NCBI GenBank assembly: GCA_013911165.1
Contig: JACETR010000010.1
Location: 1-54,142, forward strand
Length of the DNA: 54,142 bases
From: Planctomycetota bacterium
GTDB lineage: Bacteria; Planctomycetota; UBA8108; UBA1146
Reading direction: 5' to 3'
Shown: one piece after another, positions 43,525 to 51,568 of the stretch
Position numbering within the stretch: position 1 is the first letter of the stretch
Layout: every line of letters starts with the position of its first letter
Position numbers and translations under genes: made by a program
The notes under the pieces: model-generated
The model's input: the letters and a program-made list of their open reading frames with translations, nothing else
Told to the model about the DNA's origin: nothing
Databases searched by the model: none

Positions 43525-44829
43525 TCAGGGGCAGTATGAAGTCGCCTCGCACTCGGCGCCTTCAATCGTTCCGCAGTCCGGCCACGGTGCACTCGGAGCG
43601 GGACCGCTCAGCAGACGGTAGCTGATCACGAAAATCGCGTCGGCTGCGTCCATGAGTGAATCATCATTGGCGTCACAAGCGACGAGACAGGTTCCGGTCG
43701 GACCTCCCTGGAAGAGATCATTCAGAATCCAGATTCCGTCGGCAATGTCGACAGTGTCATCGCCATTGCAGTTACCGCGAATGAAGGGAACGTCGGGCGG
43801 AGCGTACTGAGGGAACAGGCTGACACTTCCGTTGGTCAGCTCAGCCTCAATCGAACCACCACCGACGACGACCACGTTGGCCACCGGAGGACTGCCAAGG
43901 CTGTCAGTCCAGGTAAGGGCAGTGTCGGTCGGATCCAGCAGTCCAGCGAGCGCAGAAGCGACAGAACTGTAACCGGCACTGAGAACGGCAGTCTCAGTCT
44001 CGAATGCGAGAGTATTCGCACCGGTAAAACTGTAAACCACCCCGATGGTCCAGCCATTGGCCAGAAGATTGACACCCGCGAAGTCCGGATCGAATCCAAG
44101 ATCAGAGTTCCAGTCGACGGAATCGATGGTCAGCAGCGAATCATCGTGCTGGAGACCCATCGAGAACCCCTGAGTCGAACTCGGGAATCCCGGGTTATCC
44201 GGATTTTCAGTAATACTCGGGCTGGCGGTGAAGGAAACCTCACCAGAGTTGCCGTCGTAATCGACGTCGTAATCACCTGCACCGTAGGCAAACGGAGGAG
44301 GACCGGCGACAAGCTCGACGGTTCCACCCGTGGTATCAGGTGTAATGGAAGCACCACCGACAACGACGATCGTTTCAACAGTCGGGCTGCCCAAAGTGTT
44401 GCAGAAGTCGACGTTGGTCGAGGTGCCAGGAGCACCGATCAGGTCGTAGGAAGCAACGTTGAGCTCGGCTCCGGTGGTTCCGGCGGCGAGATTGGCACAA
44501 CCGGTGAAGCAGATCACAACACCGACAGTGAATCCCTCAGCGGCATCCACGTTGACCTGGTTGAAGTCCGGCGGAGAGCCGTTCTTGACGACCTCGGTGG
44601 TCGATCCGTCGACCACTGCAGTCAGGGACAGAGCAGAACCATCGTGGCAGACACCGTAGGACCAGCCCTGAATGTCGTCGCCATTGTTGTCGAGCGACAC
44701 CTGAAGATCAAGAGAAGCACCGGGAGCGCCCGAGCCACTGGAGATCGACATTTGGTAGCTCTGCCCGAGTGCCGGGACGCTCAGCAGGAGCGCGAAGGCA
44801 AAGGGAAGAAGAAACTTAAAGGATTTCAT
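43525..44829 (-). CDS. Secreted protein: two cohesin-like modules plus dockerin-like domain
   Basis: Encodes 434 residues. A signal peptide (FKFLLPFAFALLLSVPALGQ) is followed by an N-terminal beta-sandwich module with paired cysteines in VICFTGCA and DFCNTLGSP, ending in VETIVVVGGASITP. A second module of about 150 residues carries the array signature STQGFSMGLQHDDSLL and LGSPPVANVVVVGGGSI. The C-terminal dockerin-like part has two calcium-type loops: NCNGDDTVDIADGIWIL and CDANDDSLMDAADAIFV. It ends CEATSYCP. The modules resemble cohesin-type Ig-like folds by pattern (GFSMGLxxDxSLL), without proof of cohesin function. The gene lies 60 bases after 44890 with no terminator between, so the two are probably co-transcribed. 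Confidence 0.8.
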   Translation of the reverse strand: MKSFKFLLPFAFALLLSVPALGQSYQMSISSGSGAPGASLDLQVSLDNNGDDIQGWSYGVCHDGSALSLTAVVDGSTTEVVKNGSPPDFNQVNVDAAEGFTVGVVICFTGCANLAAGTTGAELNVASYDLIGAPGTSTNVDFCNTLGSPTVETIVVVGGASITPDTTGGTVELVAGPPPFAYGAGDYDVDYDGNSGEVSFTASPSITENPDNPGFPSSTQGFSMGLQHDDSLLTIDSVDWNSDLGFDPDFAGVNLLANGWTIGVVYSFTGANTLAFETETAVLSAGYSSVASALAGLLDPTDTALTWTDSLGSPPVANVVVVGGGSIEAELTNGSVSLFPQYAPPDVPFIRGNCNGDDTVDIADGIWILNDLFQGGPTGTCLVACDANDDSLMDAADAIFVISYRLLSGPAPSAPWPDCGTIEGAECEATSYCP

Positions 44830-44889
44830 TTTATTACTCTGCTTTCTTACAAAAAGCGGTTTTCGATTTCTGGGTTCCTGAACAGTCCG

Positions 44890-46725
44890 TTAGTTACACG
44901 CAGCCGGAAGAGCACAATCAAGGGCGTCTTCAGACGGGTCTACACCCGAGCTGTAAGGACCCGGATCCGGCGTCGGATTTCCGAAACTGAAAAGGAAGTT
45001 CAGCAGGTAAACAGAGTCAGCAAGGTTGATGATTCCGTCGTCGTTGGAGTCACAGGCGTCGAGGCAAAGAGCGTCGTATCCCTGGAACTCGGTGGCGATG
45101 ACCGTGGCAGCGTCAGCAAGGTCGACCTTGGTGTCGGTGTTGCAGTCACCACGAAGGAATGCGGGAACCGGAATGATCTCGTAGTCAGCACCGATCAGAG
45201 TGAAGTTCTGAATCGACTGGTACTCGATCACAGCCATGTTGTTGATCTCGACCATGCCGTTACCGTTGATTCCGTCGCAGAAATCGATGCTGAAGGAGTC
45301 ACCACAAATGGCTCCACCGTCAACTTCGGCGTCCACACAGGCAATCAACAGCGGCTCGGAAGTAGTCGGAAGCTGCTGGTTCTCGAAGGGCGGCAGGGCG
45401 TCCATGAGAATACCGGCGACCAACTCGCGGCCGTCGCCGTCATTGTCGTCATTGTCGATCTGGTAGTGAACAAACTCGGCACCCAGTTCGTCGGCGATGG
45501 ATCCCTCGATGCTGAAGGTTCCGTCAACGAGCAGCAGGTCGTCATAGCAGACGGCCAACTGCACACCCTGAATGTTGTCGGTCGGGTCACTGTAGAAGAA
45601 GCAGAACTCGATCTCCTGGCCGGGGAATCCGCTGCCACCATTGGTGCCTGTCTCCGGGAAATCACGCTGACCAATGTAGAAAGCGGTATCGAAGACCGGA
45701 GGAGGAGGAGTCGGATTGATGCTCATGGTGCCATCCTCAAGCGAAGGGCTGAGGGAGATACCGGCGACCACGATCACGTTGTCCAGAGTCGGGCTGCCAA
45801 GCTGACCGTTGACGAAGGTCAGAGCAGTCTGAACCGGAGCATCGGGCTCAACAAGATCGATCTGTGAAGCGTAAACGTAAGAAGCAATGTGGTTGTCATT
45901 GCCAGCGGCAATGGTCTGTCCTTCGAACGGAGTCTCAAAATCGAGAACCACGCCGAGGGTACCACCGTTGGAGTAAAGCTCCTCAACCACCAGCTCAGCG
46001 CCGGCGGACTGGGAAGCAGCTCCCAGAGTAATATCGACCAAGCTCAAAAGAGCGGGGTCATGGGTGATGGAAAGAACAAATCCCTGGGCATCTCCACTGG
46101 AGTTGGAGAGAAGCACACGGGCAGGTCCACTTCCGTCAGCGTTAATGCTGCTATCTTCAATCCTCATGCTGTCAGGCGGAGGAGGAAGCAGGGTCAGGAG
46201 ACCGTCGTTGAGCTCCAGGCCGGTGGAAGCGTCCACACTCTGACCACCCTGAACGATCAGGTTGGAAAGAGGAGGATTGTTCAACACACCGTCGGAGAAA
46301 CCGATAGCGGAATCCGTGGCTGCGCCCACGAGGGCAAGGGGGGTCATGGTGAATGCCGCAATCTCAAGCCCGGCACCGGCAGGAATCTCCTGGCCGTCGA
46401 AGGGAGCAGTGGCGTCCACAACAACTCCGAGGGTGAATCCACCACTCAGGGTTTCGGGAACGACCAACTCCGCATTCGCGGAAAGAGTGGCAGATCCGGC
46501 CTCGACGTCACTGACGGACAGCAAGCTGTCATCATAAGTGATCGCAAGAACGAATCCCTGAACACCCGAATCGGAATCCATAAGGACAGACAGGGTCTCA
46601 GGTGCCAAACCCGCAGTTTCACCACTGGAAATGGTGAGTGCGTTTTGGGCAAACGATTGGGAACCAATAACGGTGAATAACACCGCAAACAGTGCGCTGT
46701 AGAGGCGCGGGAGACTGCGTTTCAT
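44890..46725 (-). CDS. Secreted protein: three cohesin-like modules plus dockerin-like domain (type B)
   Basis: Encodes 611 residues; the ATG at 46725 is preferred over the GTG at 46728 because AGGAG is then seven bases away. A signal peptide ends near GSQSFAQ. Three beta-sandwich modules follow: SGVQGFVLAITYDDSLLSV, GDAQGFVLSITHDPALLSL and NIQGVQLAVCYDDLLLV, the last with extra cysteines (CVDAEVDGGAICG, DFCDGING). The dockerin-like end is RGDCNTDTKVDLADAATVI plus CDSNDDGIINLADSVYLL, then SGVDPSEDALDCALPAACN. The third module and tail closely match the truncated gene at 53597, so these two form a second subfamily within the array. No enzyme motif is visible. Likely extracellular. Confidence 0.8.
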   Translation of the reverse strand: MKRSLPRLYSALFAVLFTVIGSQSFAQNALTISSGETAGLAPETLSVLMDSDSGVQGFVLAITYDDSLLSVSDVEAGSATLSANAELVVPETLSGGFTLGVVVDATAPFDGQEIPAGAGLEIAAFTMTPLALVGAATDSAIGFSDGVLNNPPLSNLIVQGGQSVDASTGLELNDGLLTLLPPPPDSMRIEDSSINADGSGPARVLLSNSSGDAQGFVLSITHDPALLSLVDITLGAASQSAGAELVVEELYSNGGTLGVVLDFETPFEGQTIAAGNDNHIASYVYASQIDLVEPDAPVQTALTFVNGQLGSPTLDNVIVVAGISLSPSLEDGTMSINPTPPPPVFDTAFYIGQRDFPETGTNGGSGFPGQEIEFCFFYSDPTDNIQGVQLAVCYDDLLLVDGTFSIEGSIADELGAEFVHYQIDNDDNDGDGRELVAGILMDALPPFENQQLPTTSEPLLIACVDAEVDGGAICGDSFSIDFCDGINGNGMVEINNMAVIEYQSIQNFTLIGADYEIIPVPAFLRGDCNTDTKVDLADAATVIATEFQGYDALCLDACDSNDDGIINLADSVYLLNFLFSFGNPTPDPGPYSSGVDPSEDALDCALPAACN

Positions 46726-47254
46726 CACTACTCTCCTCGTCTCGAAGGGACACTTCGGAGCTTCTTTGAGGACCGACGAGCCTTACAACTCTTCGACCCG
46801 CGCGGAGGGACTCCGAACAGGGGGAAAAAATTACAAAGTTGAAACAATCCGGAAACAGGCAGGCCTGGAACTCGGGGGAGACCAGGTCACATGATCCCGG
46901 GGGACGATTGACTGAATGTCGTGCAAGAAGAGGAATGTGCAGGAAGGGATGATCCTGCGGTTTGGAATCCGAAGACTCCTGTGCTGGTGCTTCAAAGTTA
47001 CAGATCGTTGCCGAAACTGTCTACGGCGATTCTGTGACTGCCCATGAAAGTGGAATCAACACCGCCACTCCATGGCATGCAAAGATCGCAATCTGCCCCC
47101 CACTCTCGGCAGCGATTGCCGAATCTCGGAATCGGTTGCCGATTTCAACTGGCGATCCATACCTCAACCGGGAATCGTCACCCCAAAAGAGAACCTGAGC
47201 CCTCTCTGAAGTGCGATTTCTCACCGGGATATTTTTCCGGAATGGATTTATTCA
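46726..47254. promoter_or_regulatory. Upstream region of the 44890 gene
   Basis: About 530 bases without a credible ORF. Near 47108-47143 two small inverted repeats sit side by side: GGCA-GCGAT-TGCC and ATCGG-TTG-CCGAT, sharing the core TTGCCGA. They could be an operator, but are far (about 380 bases) from the start codon. An AT-rich patch (about 46825-46845) nearer the start may hold the promoter. Confidence 0.35.
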
Positions 47255-47300
47255 AAACAAAAAAACAGGCTCGGAACCCTGGGGATTCCGAGCCTGTTTT
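47255..47300 (-). terminator. Terminator after the 47346 gene
   Basis: A perfect 15-bp stem (AAAACAGGCTCGGAA, 47262-47276, with 47286-47300) is followed on the minus strand by TTTTTTTGTTTTGAA. Confidence 0.88.
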
Positions 47301-47345
47301 GATCATGTGGTTCGATTCGGCCACTCTAGAGGCCTCATCGTGTGA

Positions 47346-49142
47346 TCAGGGGCAGTAAGAGGTTGCTTCACAATCTGCACCACCAACCGCTCCACAATCC
47401 GGGAACGGAGCAGTGGGCATCGGTCCGTCAAGAAGGCGGTAGCTGATGATGAAGACAGCGTCTCCGGCATCGTACTTGGCATCCTCATTGGCGTCACAAG
47501 CAGCAACACAGGTTCCGGAAGGGCCCTGAAGGAAAAGCTCATTCAGAATCCAGATTCCGTCTGCGATGTTGACCTTGTTGTCACCATTGCAGTTACCGCG
47601 AACGAACGGAATGTCGAAAACGGGCTGAAGGCTAATGGTTCCGTCGACCAGATTCGGCTCGACTGAGGCGCCATTGACCACGACGACGTTGTCGACGGGA
47701 GGACTTCCCAAAGTACTGGTCCAGGCAAGGGAAGTATCAATGGAATCGGTTCCGGTGAGCGCTCCGGCAACGGTGGAGTAATCCACAGAAACCACGTCCA
47801 GCTCGGAATCGAAGGCGAGGGTGTTTCCACCGGTGAAGCTGTATACGACACCGATCGTCCAGCCGTCGGCAAAAATTCCACCCTCGGCGAAGTCCGCGTC
47901 GAAGGGCAGAGTTGCAGTCACAGCGGTCGGCTCGATGACGGCACTGTCATTACCCATACCCATGGAGAAACCCTGACTCGGGTTCGGGAAATCTGCGCCG
48001 AGTGCACTGTTGTCAACTTCAGCAATGCTGAAGGCAGTACTGAAGGAGGCTGAGCCGGTGTTGCCGTCGTAGTTTACGGACTGGCTCGGAGCTGTGAAGT
48101 TAAACTCGGGGCCAGGAACGGAGAAGGGCTCCAGAGTAATGGTGCCATCCTCGAGAGACGGCGCAATGGAGGCTCCTGCCACCACGATCACATTCTCGAC
48201 CGGAGGCGATCCGAGCGCGTTGCTCCATGCAAGGGAGGTCACCACATTGTCGGTCGACCCGATCAGGCCTCCGGCAACAGTGTCGTAATCGACACTGACG
48301 ACGTCGGTCGGAGCGTCAAACGCAAGGGTGTTGGCACCGGTAAAGCTGTAGACGACCCCAATGGTCCAGCCGTCTGCAAGAATGTTCGACTCGGCGAAAT
48401 CAGCATCGAAGGGCAGCGTCTCGGTGACCGTCAATGCCGTGAGGAGAGAAGAATCATTCGAGAGACCCATGGAGAAACCCTGGGTCGGATTCGGGAACGG
48501 GGCACCCTGAGCGGAGTTATCCGTCTCGGAAACGGCAATAACTGCGGTGAAAGAGCCAATACCGGTATTTCCGTCAAAGGTCACCGCTTCAGTTGGAGCA
48601 GTGTAAACGTACTCTGGCCCGGGAACTCCCACCACTTCGATAGCGCCGGAGTTCTGGGTCGGGGCAACGGAGGCTCCATTGACCACGATGACGGTCTCTA
48701 CCGGCGGAGCACCGAGGGTGTTGCAGAAATCGACGGTCGTCGAACCTTCAGCCACACCATTGTAATCCACAGCCAGTAACTCAAATCCACTGACATCTCC
48801 CACGGAGGCACAACCGGTGAAGCAGATCACCACACCCTGGGTCGCTCCCTCAGGAAAGAGGTTGATCTGGTTGAAATCGGGAGCACCACCATTTTTGGAG
48901 GTCTCGGTACCGGAACCACTGTTGGCTGCAATCGCCTCGAGGAAAGCGGTGTCGTTGCAGATACCCAAAGACCACCCGGCGATCACATTGCCAGTGTTAT
49001 CCATGGTCAGAGAAACGGTGCCACTGCCACCCAATGCGATATCACCGCTTCCTGCGATGAAACTGGTGTCCTGTGCACCCGCATTTGCGGAAGCAAAGCC
49101 GACCACCAGGGCCAGCAGGAAAATTGAAAAAGTGCGCTTCAT
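47346..49142 (-). CDS. Secreted protein: three cohesin-like modules plus dockerin-like domain
   Basis: Encodes 598 residues with GAGAGGTG before the ATG. The signal peptide (FSIFLLALVVGFASANAGAQ) is followed by an N-terminal module containing IAGWSLGICNDTAFL, VICFTGCASV and FCNTLGAPPVETVIVVNGAS. Two further modules follow, each with PTQGFSMGLSNDSSLL or PSQGFSMGMGNDSAVI and LGSPPVENVIVVAGAS. The two copies are nearly the same in pattern (DGWTIGVVYSFTG.NTLAFD), showing internal duplication. The dockerin-like end is NCNGDNKVNIADGIWIL plus CDANEDAKYDAGDAVFI, closing with CEATSYCP. This C-terminus is almost identical to that of the 43525 gene, so the two are close paralogues differing by one module. 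Confidence 0.82.
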   Translation of the reverse strand: MKRTFSIFLLALVVGFASANAGAQDTSFIAGSGDIALGGSGTVSLTMDNTGNVIAGWSLGICNDTAFLEAIAANSGSGTETSKNGGAPDFNQINLFPEGATQGVVICFTGCASVGDVSGFELLAVDYNGVAEGSTTVDFCNTLGAPPVETVIVVNGASVAPTQNSGAIEVVGVPGPEYVYTAPTEAVTFDGNTGIGSFTAVIAVSETDNSAQGAPFPNPTQGFSMGLSNDSSLLTALTVTETLPFDADFAESNILADGWTIGVVYSFTGANTLAFDAPTDVVSVDYDTVAGGLIGSTDNVVTSLAWSNALGSPPVENVIVVAGASIAPSLEDGTITLEPFSVPGPEFNFTAPSQSVNYDGNTGSASFSTAFSIAEVDNSALGADFPNPSQGFSMGMGNDSAVIEPTAVTATLPFDADFAEGGIFADGWTIGVVYSFTGGNTLAFDSELDVVSVDYSTVAGALTGTDSIDTSLAWTSTLGSPPVDNVVVVNGASVEPNLVDGTISLQPVFDIPFVRGNCNGDNKVNIADGIWILNELFLQGPSGTCVAACDANEDAKYDAGDAVFIISYRLLDGPMPTAPFPDCGAVGGADCEATSYCP

Positions 49143-49551
49143 TTTACACCTCTCACGCCGTCCCCCCCCCGGGGGAATAAATCAGGGTCTGATAATCATC
49201 AAGAACTGACAGATCCACCGGGGATTTGCCTGCCTTGGGTCTTGTTTGGATGAATCCGGGGAATGGGCAATCTCCCCGACTCTAGAATGCCTCTCCGGAA
49301 GAAATTTCCGGGTCGCACACTGTCCTCATAGTAAGGCCCCCATCACCCCGGATCACCCCCGTTTATGCAGAAATTCGGCTCAGAAGCGATCTTTCGATTT
49401 TCCCGTCAGGGCTGAACTTCACCGCCGCGAGGACTGCTTTACGGCTATCCGTCACAACACCTTTCCATTACTTATTTTAGGTGTCATGAGCCGGAGTGAT
49501 TCGGTCACTCGTGGAATCGTACTATTGAGACAAGTATTGAGGAGTAGGCAT
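49143..49551. promoter_or_regulatory. Upstream region of the 47346 gene
   Basis: About 410 bases with no credible ORF. Just before the ribosome-binding site is a C9/G5 homopolymer-like patch around 49159-49176 (GGGGGGGGG on the coding strand) that could slip in replication. A perfect palindromic hairpin CCGGAA-GAAAT-TTCCGG lies at 49295-49311. No promoter can be assigned. Confidence 0.35.
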
Positions 49552-49592
49552 AAAAATTCCTCCCCGGGGATTCTGGAATCCCCGGGGAGGAA
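49552..49592 (-). terminator. Terminator after the 49631 gene
   Basis: A 17-bp inverted repeat (TTCCTCCCCGGGGATTC, 49557-49573, with 49576-49592) is followed on the minus strand by TTTTTATG. Only two bases separate the arms, so the innermost pairs would open to form the loop. Confidence 0.85.
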
Positions 49593-49630
49593 CCGATCAA
49601 ACCCTGCCGGAAGTGCAGGGTCCCATCTTC

Positions 49631-51424
49631 TTACAGACAGGAACTGTTACCACAGTCCTCAGGAGTCTGTCCGTCCACCTGACCGCAGTCGGGGTAAGGA
49701 GCTGTCGGAGCAGACCCACCCATGAAGCGATACATGATGATGTAGGAGGTGTCCGCAAGGTCACCGAGGCCGTCATTGTTGGCGTCGGTGGCGATGGGAC
49801 AGGTGGTTGCCGGACCATTGAGGAACAGCTCGTAAATGATCCAGATGGCATCTGCGATGTTGACGATGCTGTCACCATTCACATCTCCGCGAATGAAGTC
49901 CACGGTGATCACCGGATTCAGGGCGATGGAGCCGTTTTCGAAGTTGGCGGCAAAAGAGCCTCCATCCACGACCACGACGTTGGCGACGGCGGGAGAACCA
50001 AGGTTGTCACTCCAGGTCAGATCCACGGTGGTACCGGTCTCGTCTCCGGCCATGCTGCCATTGGTGGAGTAATCCACAGAGACGACCTCGGTCGAGTTCT
50101 CAAAGGTCAGAGTGGCTCCGCCAGTGAAGCTGTAGACCACACCCAGAGTCCAGCCAGAGCCATCCAGATTGCTCTCTGCAAAATCCGCAGCGAATCCAAG
50201 GGACACGTTGACAGCGGAAGCTTCCACTTCAGGTCCGTTGGCAAGCCCCATGGAGAACCCCTGGGTAACACTTGGGAATGCAGCTCCGGCGGCACTGTTG
50301 TCCACCTCCGAGATGTTGATCCCCACACTCACGGAGGAGTTGCCGTCAGCAGGATTGTAGTTACCCGTCACGTTGCCTGCGGAGTAGGTGAACTCCGGAT
50401 CGGGAACAAACAGAGGCTCGAGGGTGATGGTTCCATCGACAAAGTTGGGAACCAGAGATCCCCCATTGACCACTGCGACGTTGGCAACCGGCGGAGAACC
50501 GAGAGTATCAACGAAAGTCAGGGAAGTGACGGTGGCATCCGCATTTCCGGCGAGTGCGCCGGAAACGGTGTCGTAATCGACACTGATCACGTCGACAGCG
50601 CTGTCGAATGCGAGAACCGTACCACCCGTGAACGAGTAGACCACTCCAGCGGTTACACCGTCGGCGAAAACAGAAGATTCAGCAAAGTCTGCGGAGAAAG
50701 GCAGAGTAATGTTGATTGCTGTTGGTGAAAGAAGCGCCGGGTCATTCCCCAATCCCATGGAGAATCCCTGGGTGTCATTCGGGAACGGAGCACCGAGCGA
50801 GCTGTTGTCGACTTCAGCAATACTTGCAGTAGCCGTAAAGTTGCCGCTGCCACTGTCGCCATTGTAGGAAACAGTCTGATCGGCAGTAGCGTAGGTGAAC
50901 TCAGGATCGGGAACCCCGACCACGTCGACAGCACCAGAGTTCTGCGTCGGAGCAAGAGATGCTCCATTGACCACGATGACGGTCTCCACTGCAGGAGAGC
51001 CAAGGGTGTTACAGAAATCGATCGTCGTCGATCCTTCAGCCACACCATCGTAGTCAATGGTGAGCATTTCAAAAGCAGACACATCGCCCACAGTTGCGCA
51101 GCCGGTGAAGCAGATCACCACTCCCTGAGTTGCTCCTTCGGCAAAAACACTGATCTGATTAAAATCAGGAGCAGAACCGTTTTTGGAAGTCTCGGTATCC
51201 GCACCACTGTTCGCGGCTGTGGTGGTAAGGAAAGCGGTGTCATTGCAAATACCCAAAGACCAACCGGCAATCACATTGCCCGTGTTGTCCATGGTCAAAG
51301 CAAGAGTTCCACTTCCACCTTCAGGAATCGTCCCACTTCCAGCATTGAAACTAGTGTCCTGCGCATTGACATTCCCCGAAAAAACGAAAGCCAGCACGAG
51401 AGCACACCAAATTGAATTCTTCAT
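49631..51424 (-). CDS. Secreted protein: three cohesin-like modules plus dockerin-like domain
   Basis: Encodes 597 residues from the ATG at 51424 (MKNSIWCALVLAFVFSG). The ORF-track start at 51442 lies within the ribosome-binding site GGAGGAGGTGA. After the signal peptide comes the N-terminal module (IAGWSLGICNDTAFL, VICFTGCATV, FCNTLGSPAVETVIVV). Two modules follow with DTQGFSMGLGNDPALL and VTQGFSMGLANGPEVE. The second has the NYNPADGNSSVSVG strand shared with the 51569 gene, so modules have been exchanged or duplicated between genes. The dockerin-like end is DVNGDSIVNIADAIWII plus TDANNDGLGDLADTSYI, closing with EDCGNSSCL. Flanked by its own terminator, it is probably monocistronic. Confidence 0.82.
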   Translation of the reverse strand: MKNSIWCALVLAFVFSGNVNAQDTSFNAGSGTIPEGGSGTLALTMDNTGNVIAGWSLGICNDTAFLTTTAANSGADTETSKNGSAPDFNQISVFAEGATQGVVICFTGCATVGDVSAFEMLTIDYDGVAEGSTTIDFCNTLGSPAVETVIVVNGASLAPTQNSGAVDVVGVPDPEFTYATADQTVSYNGDSGSGNFTATASIAEVDNSSLGAPFPNDTQGFSMGLGNDPALLSPTAINITLPFSADFAESSVFADGVTAGVVYSFTGGTVLAFDSAVDVISVDYDTVSGALAGNADATVTSLTFVDTLGSPPVANVAVVNGGSLVPNFVDGTITLEPLFVPDPEFTYSAGNVTGNYNPADGNSSVSVGINISEVDNSAAGAAFPSVTQGFSMGLANGPEVEASAVNVSLGFAADFAESNLDGSGWTLGVVYSFTGGATLTFENSTEVVSVDYSTNGSMAGDETGTTVDLTWSDNLGSPAVANVVVVDGGSFAANFENGSIALNPVITVDFIRGDVNGDSIVNIADAIWIIYELFLNGPATTCPIATDANNDGLGDLADTSYIIMYRFMGGSAPTAPYPDCGQVDGQTPEDCGNSSCL

Positions 51425-51450
51425 CCTCTTCACCTCCTCCATCCCTATGT

Positions 51451-51489
51451 AAAAAAAATCGGTGCGATGAATAAAGTCACCGCACCGAT
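51451..51489 (-). terminator. Terminator after the 51569 gene
   Basis: ATCGGTGCG (51458-51466) pairs with 51481-51489, and the stem can extend inward by four pairs including one G-T wobble. The minus strand continues with TTTTTTTT. It separates the 51569 gene from the next start at 51424. Confidence 0.87.
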
Positions 51490-51568
51490 ATTACTCGAAC
51501 GTCAGAGGTCAAAATAGAGAGAAAGGTCTCTGCACCCCTCCTCAGCCAGTATTTTCGTAACTACTGTC

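Noticed and set aside
44146-46680. Plus-strand ORFs of 573 and 263 aa opposite the array genes
   Set aside because: They read through the gap between two clear minus-strand genes and show biased valine/aspartate mirror composition without motifs.
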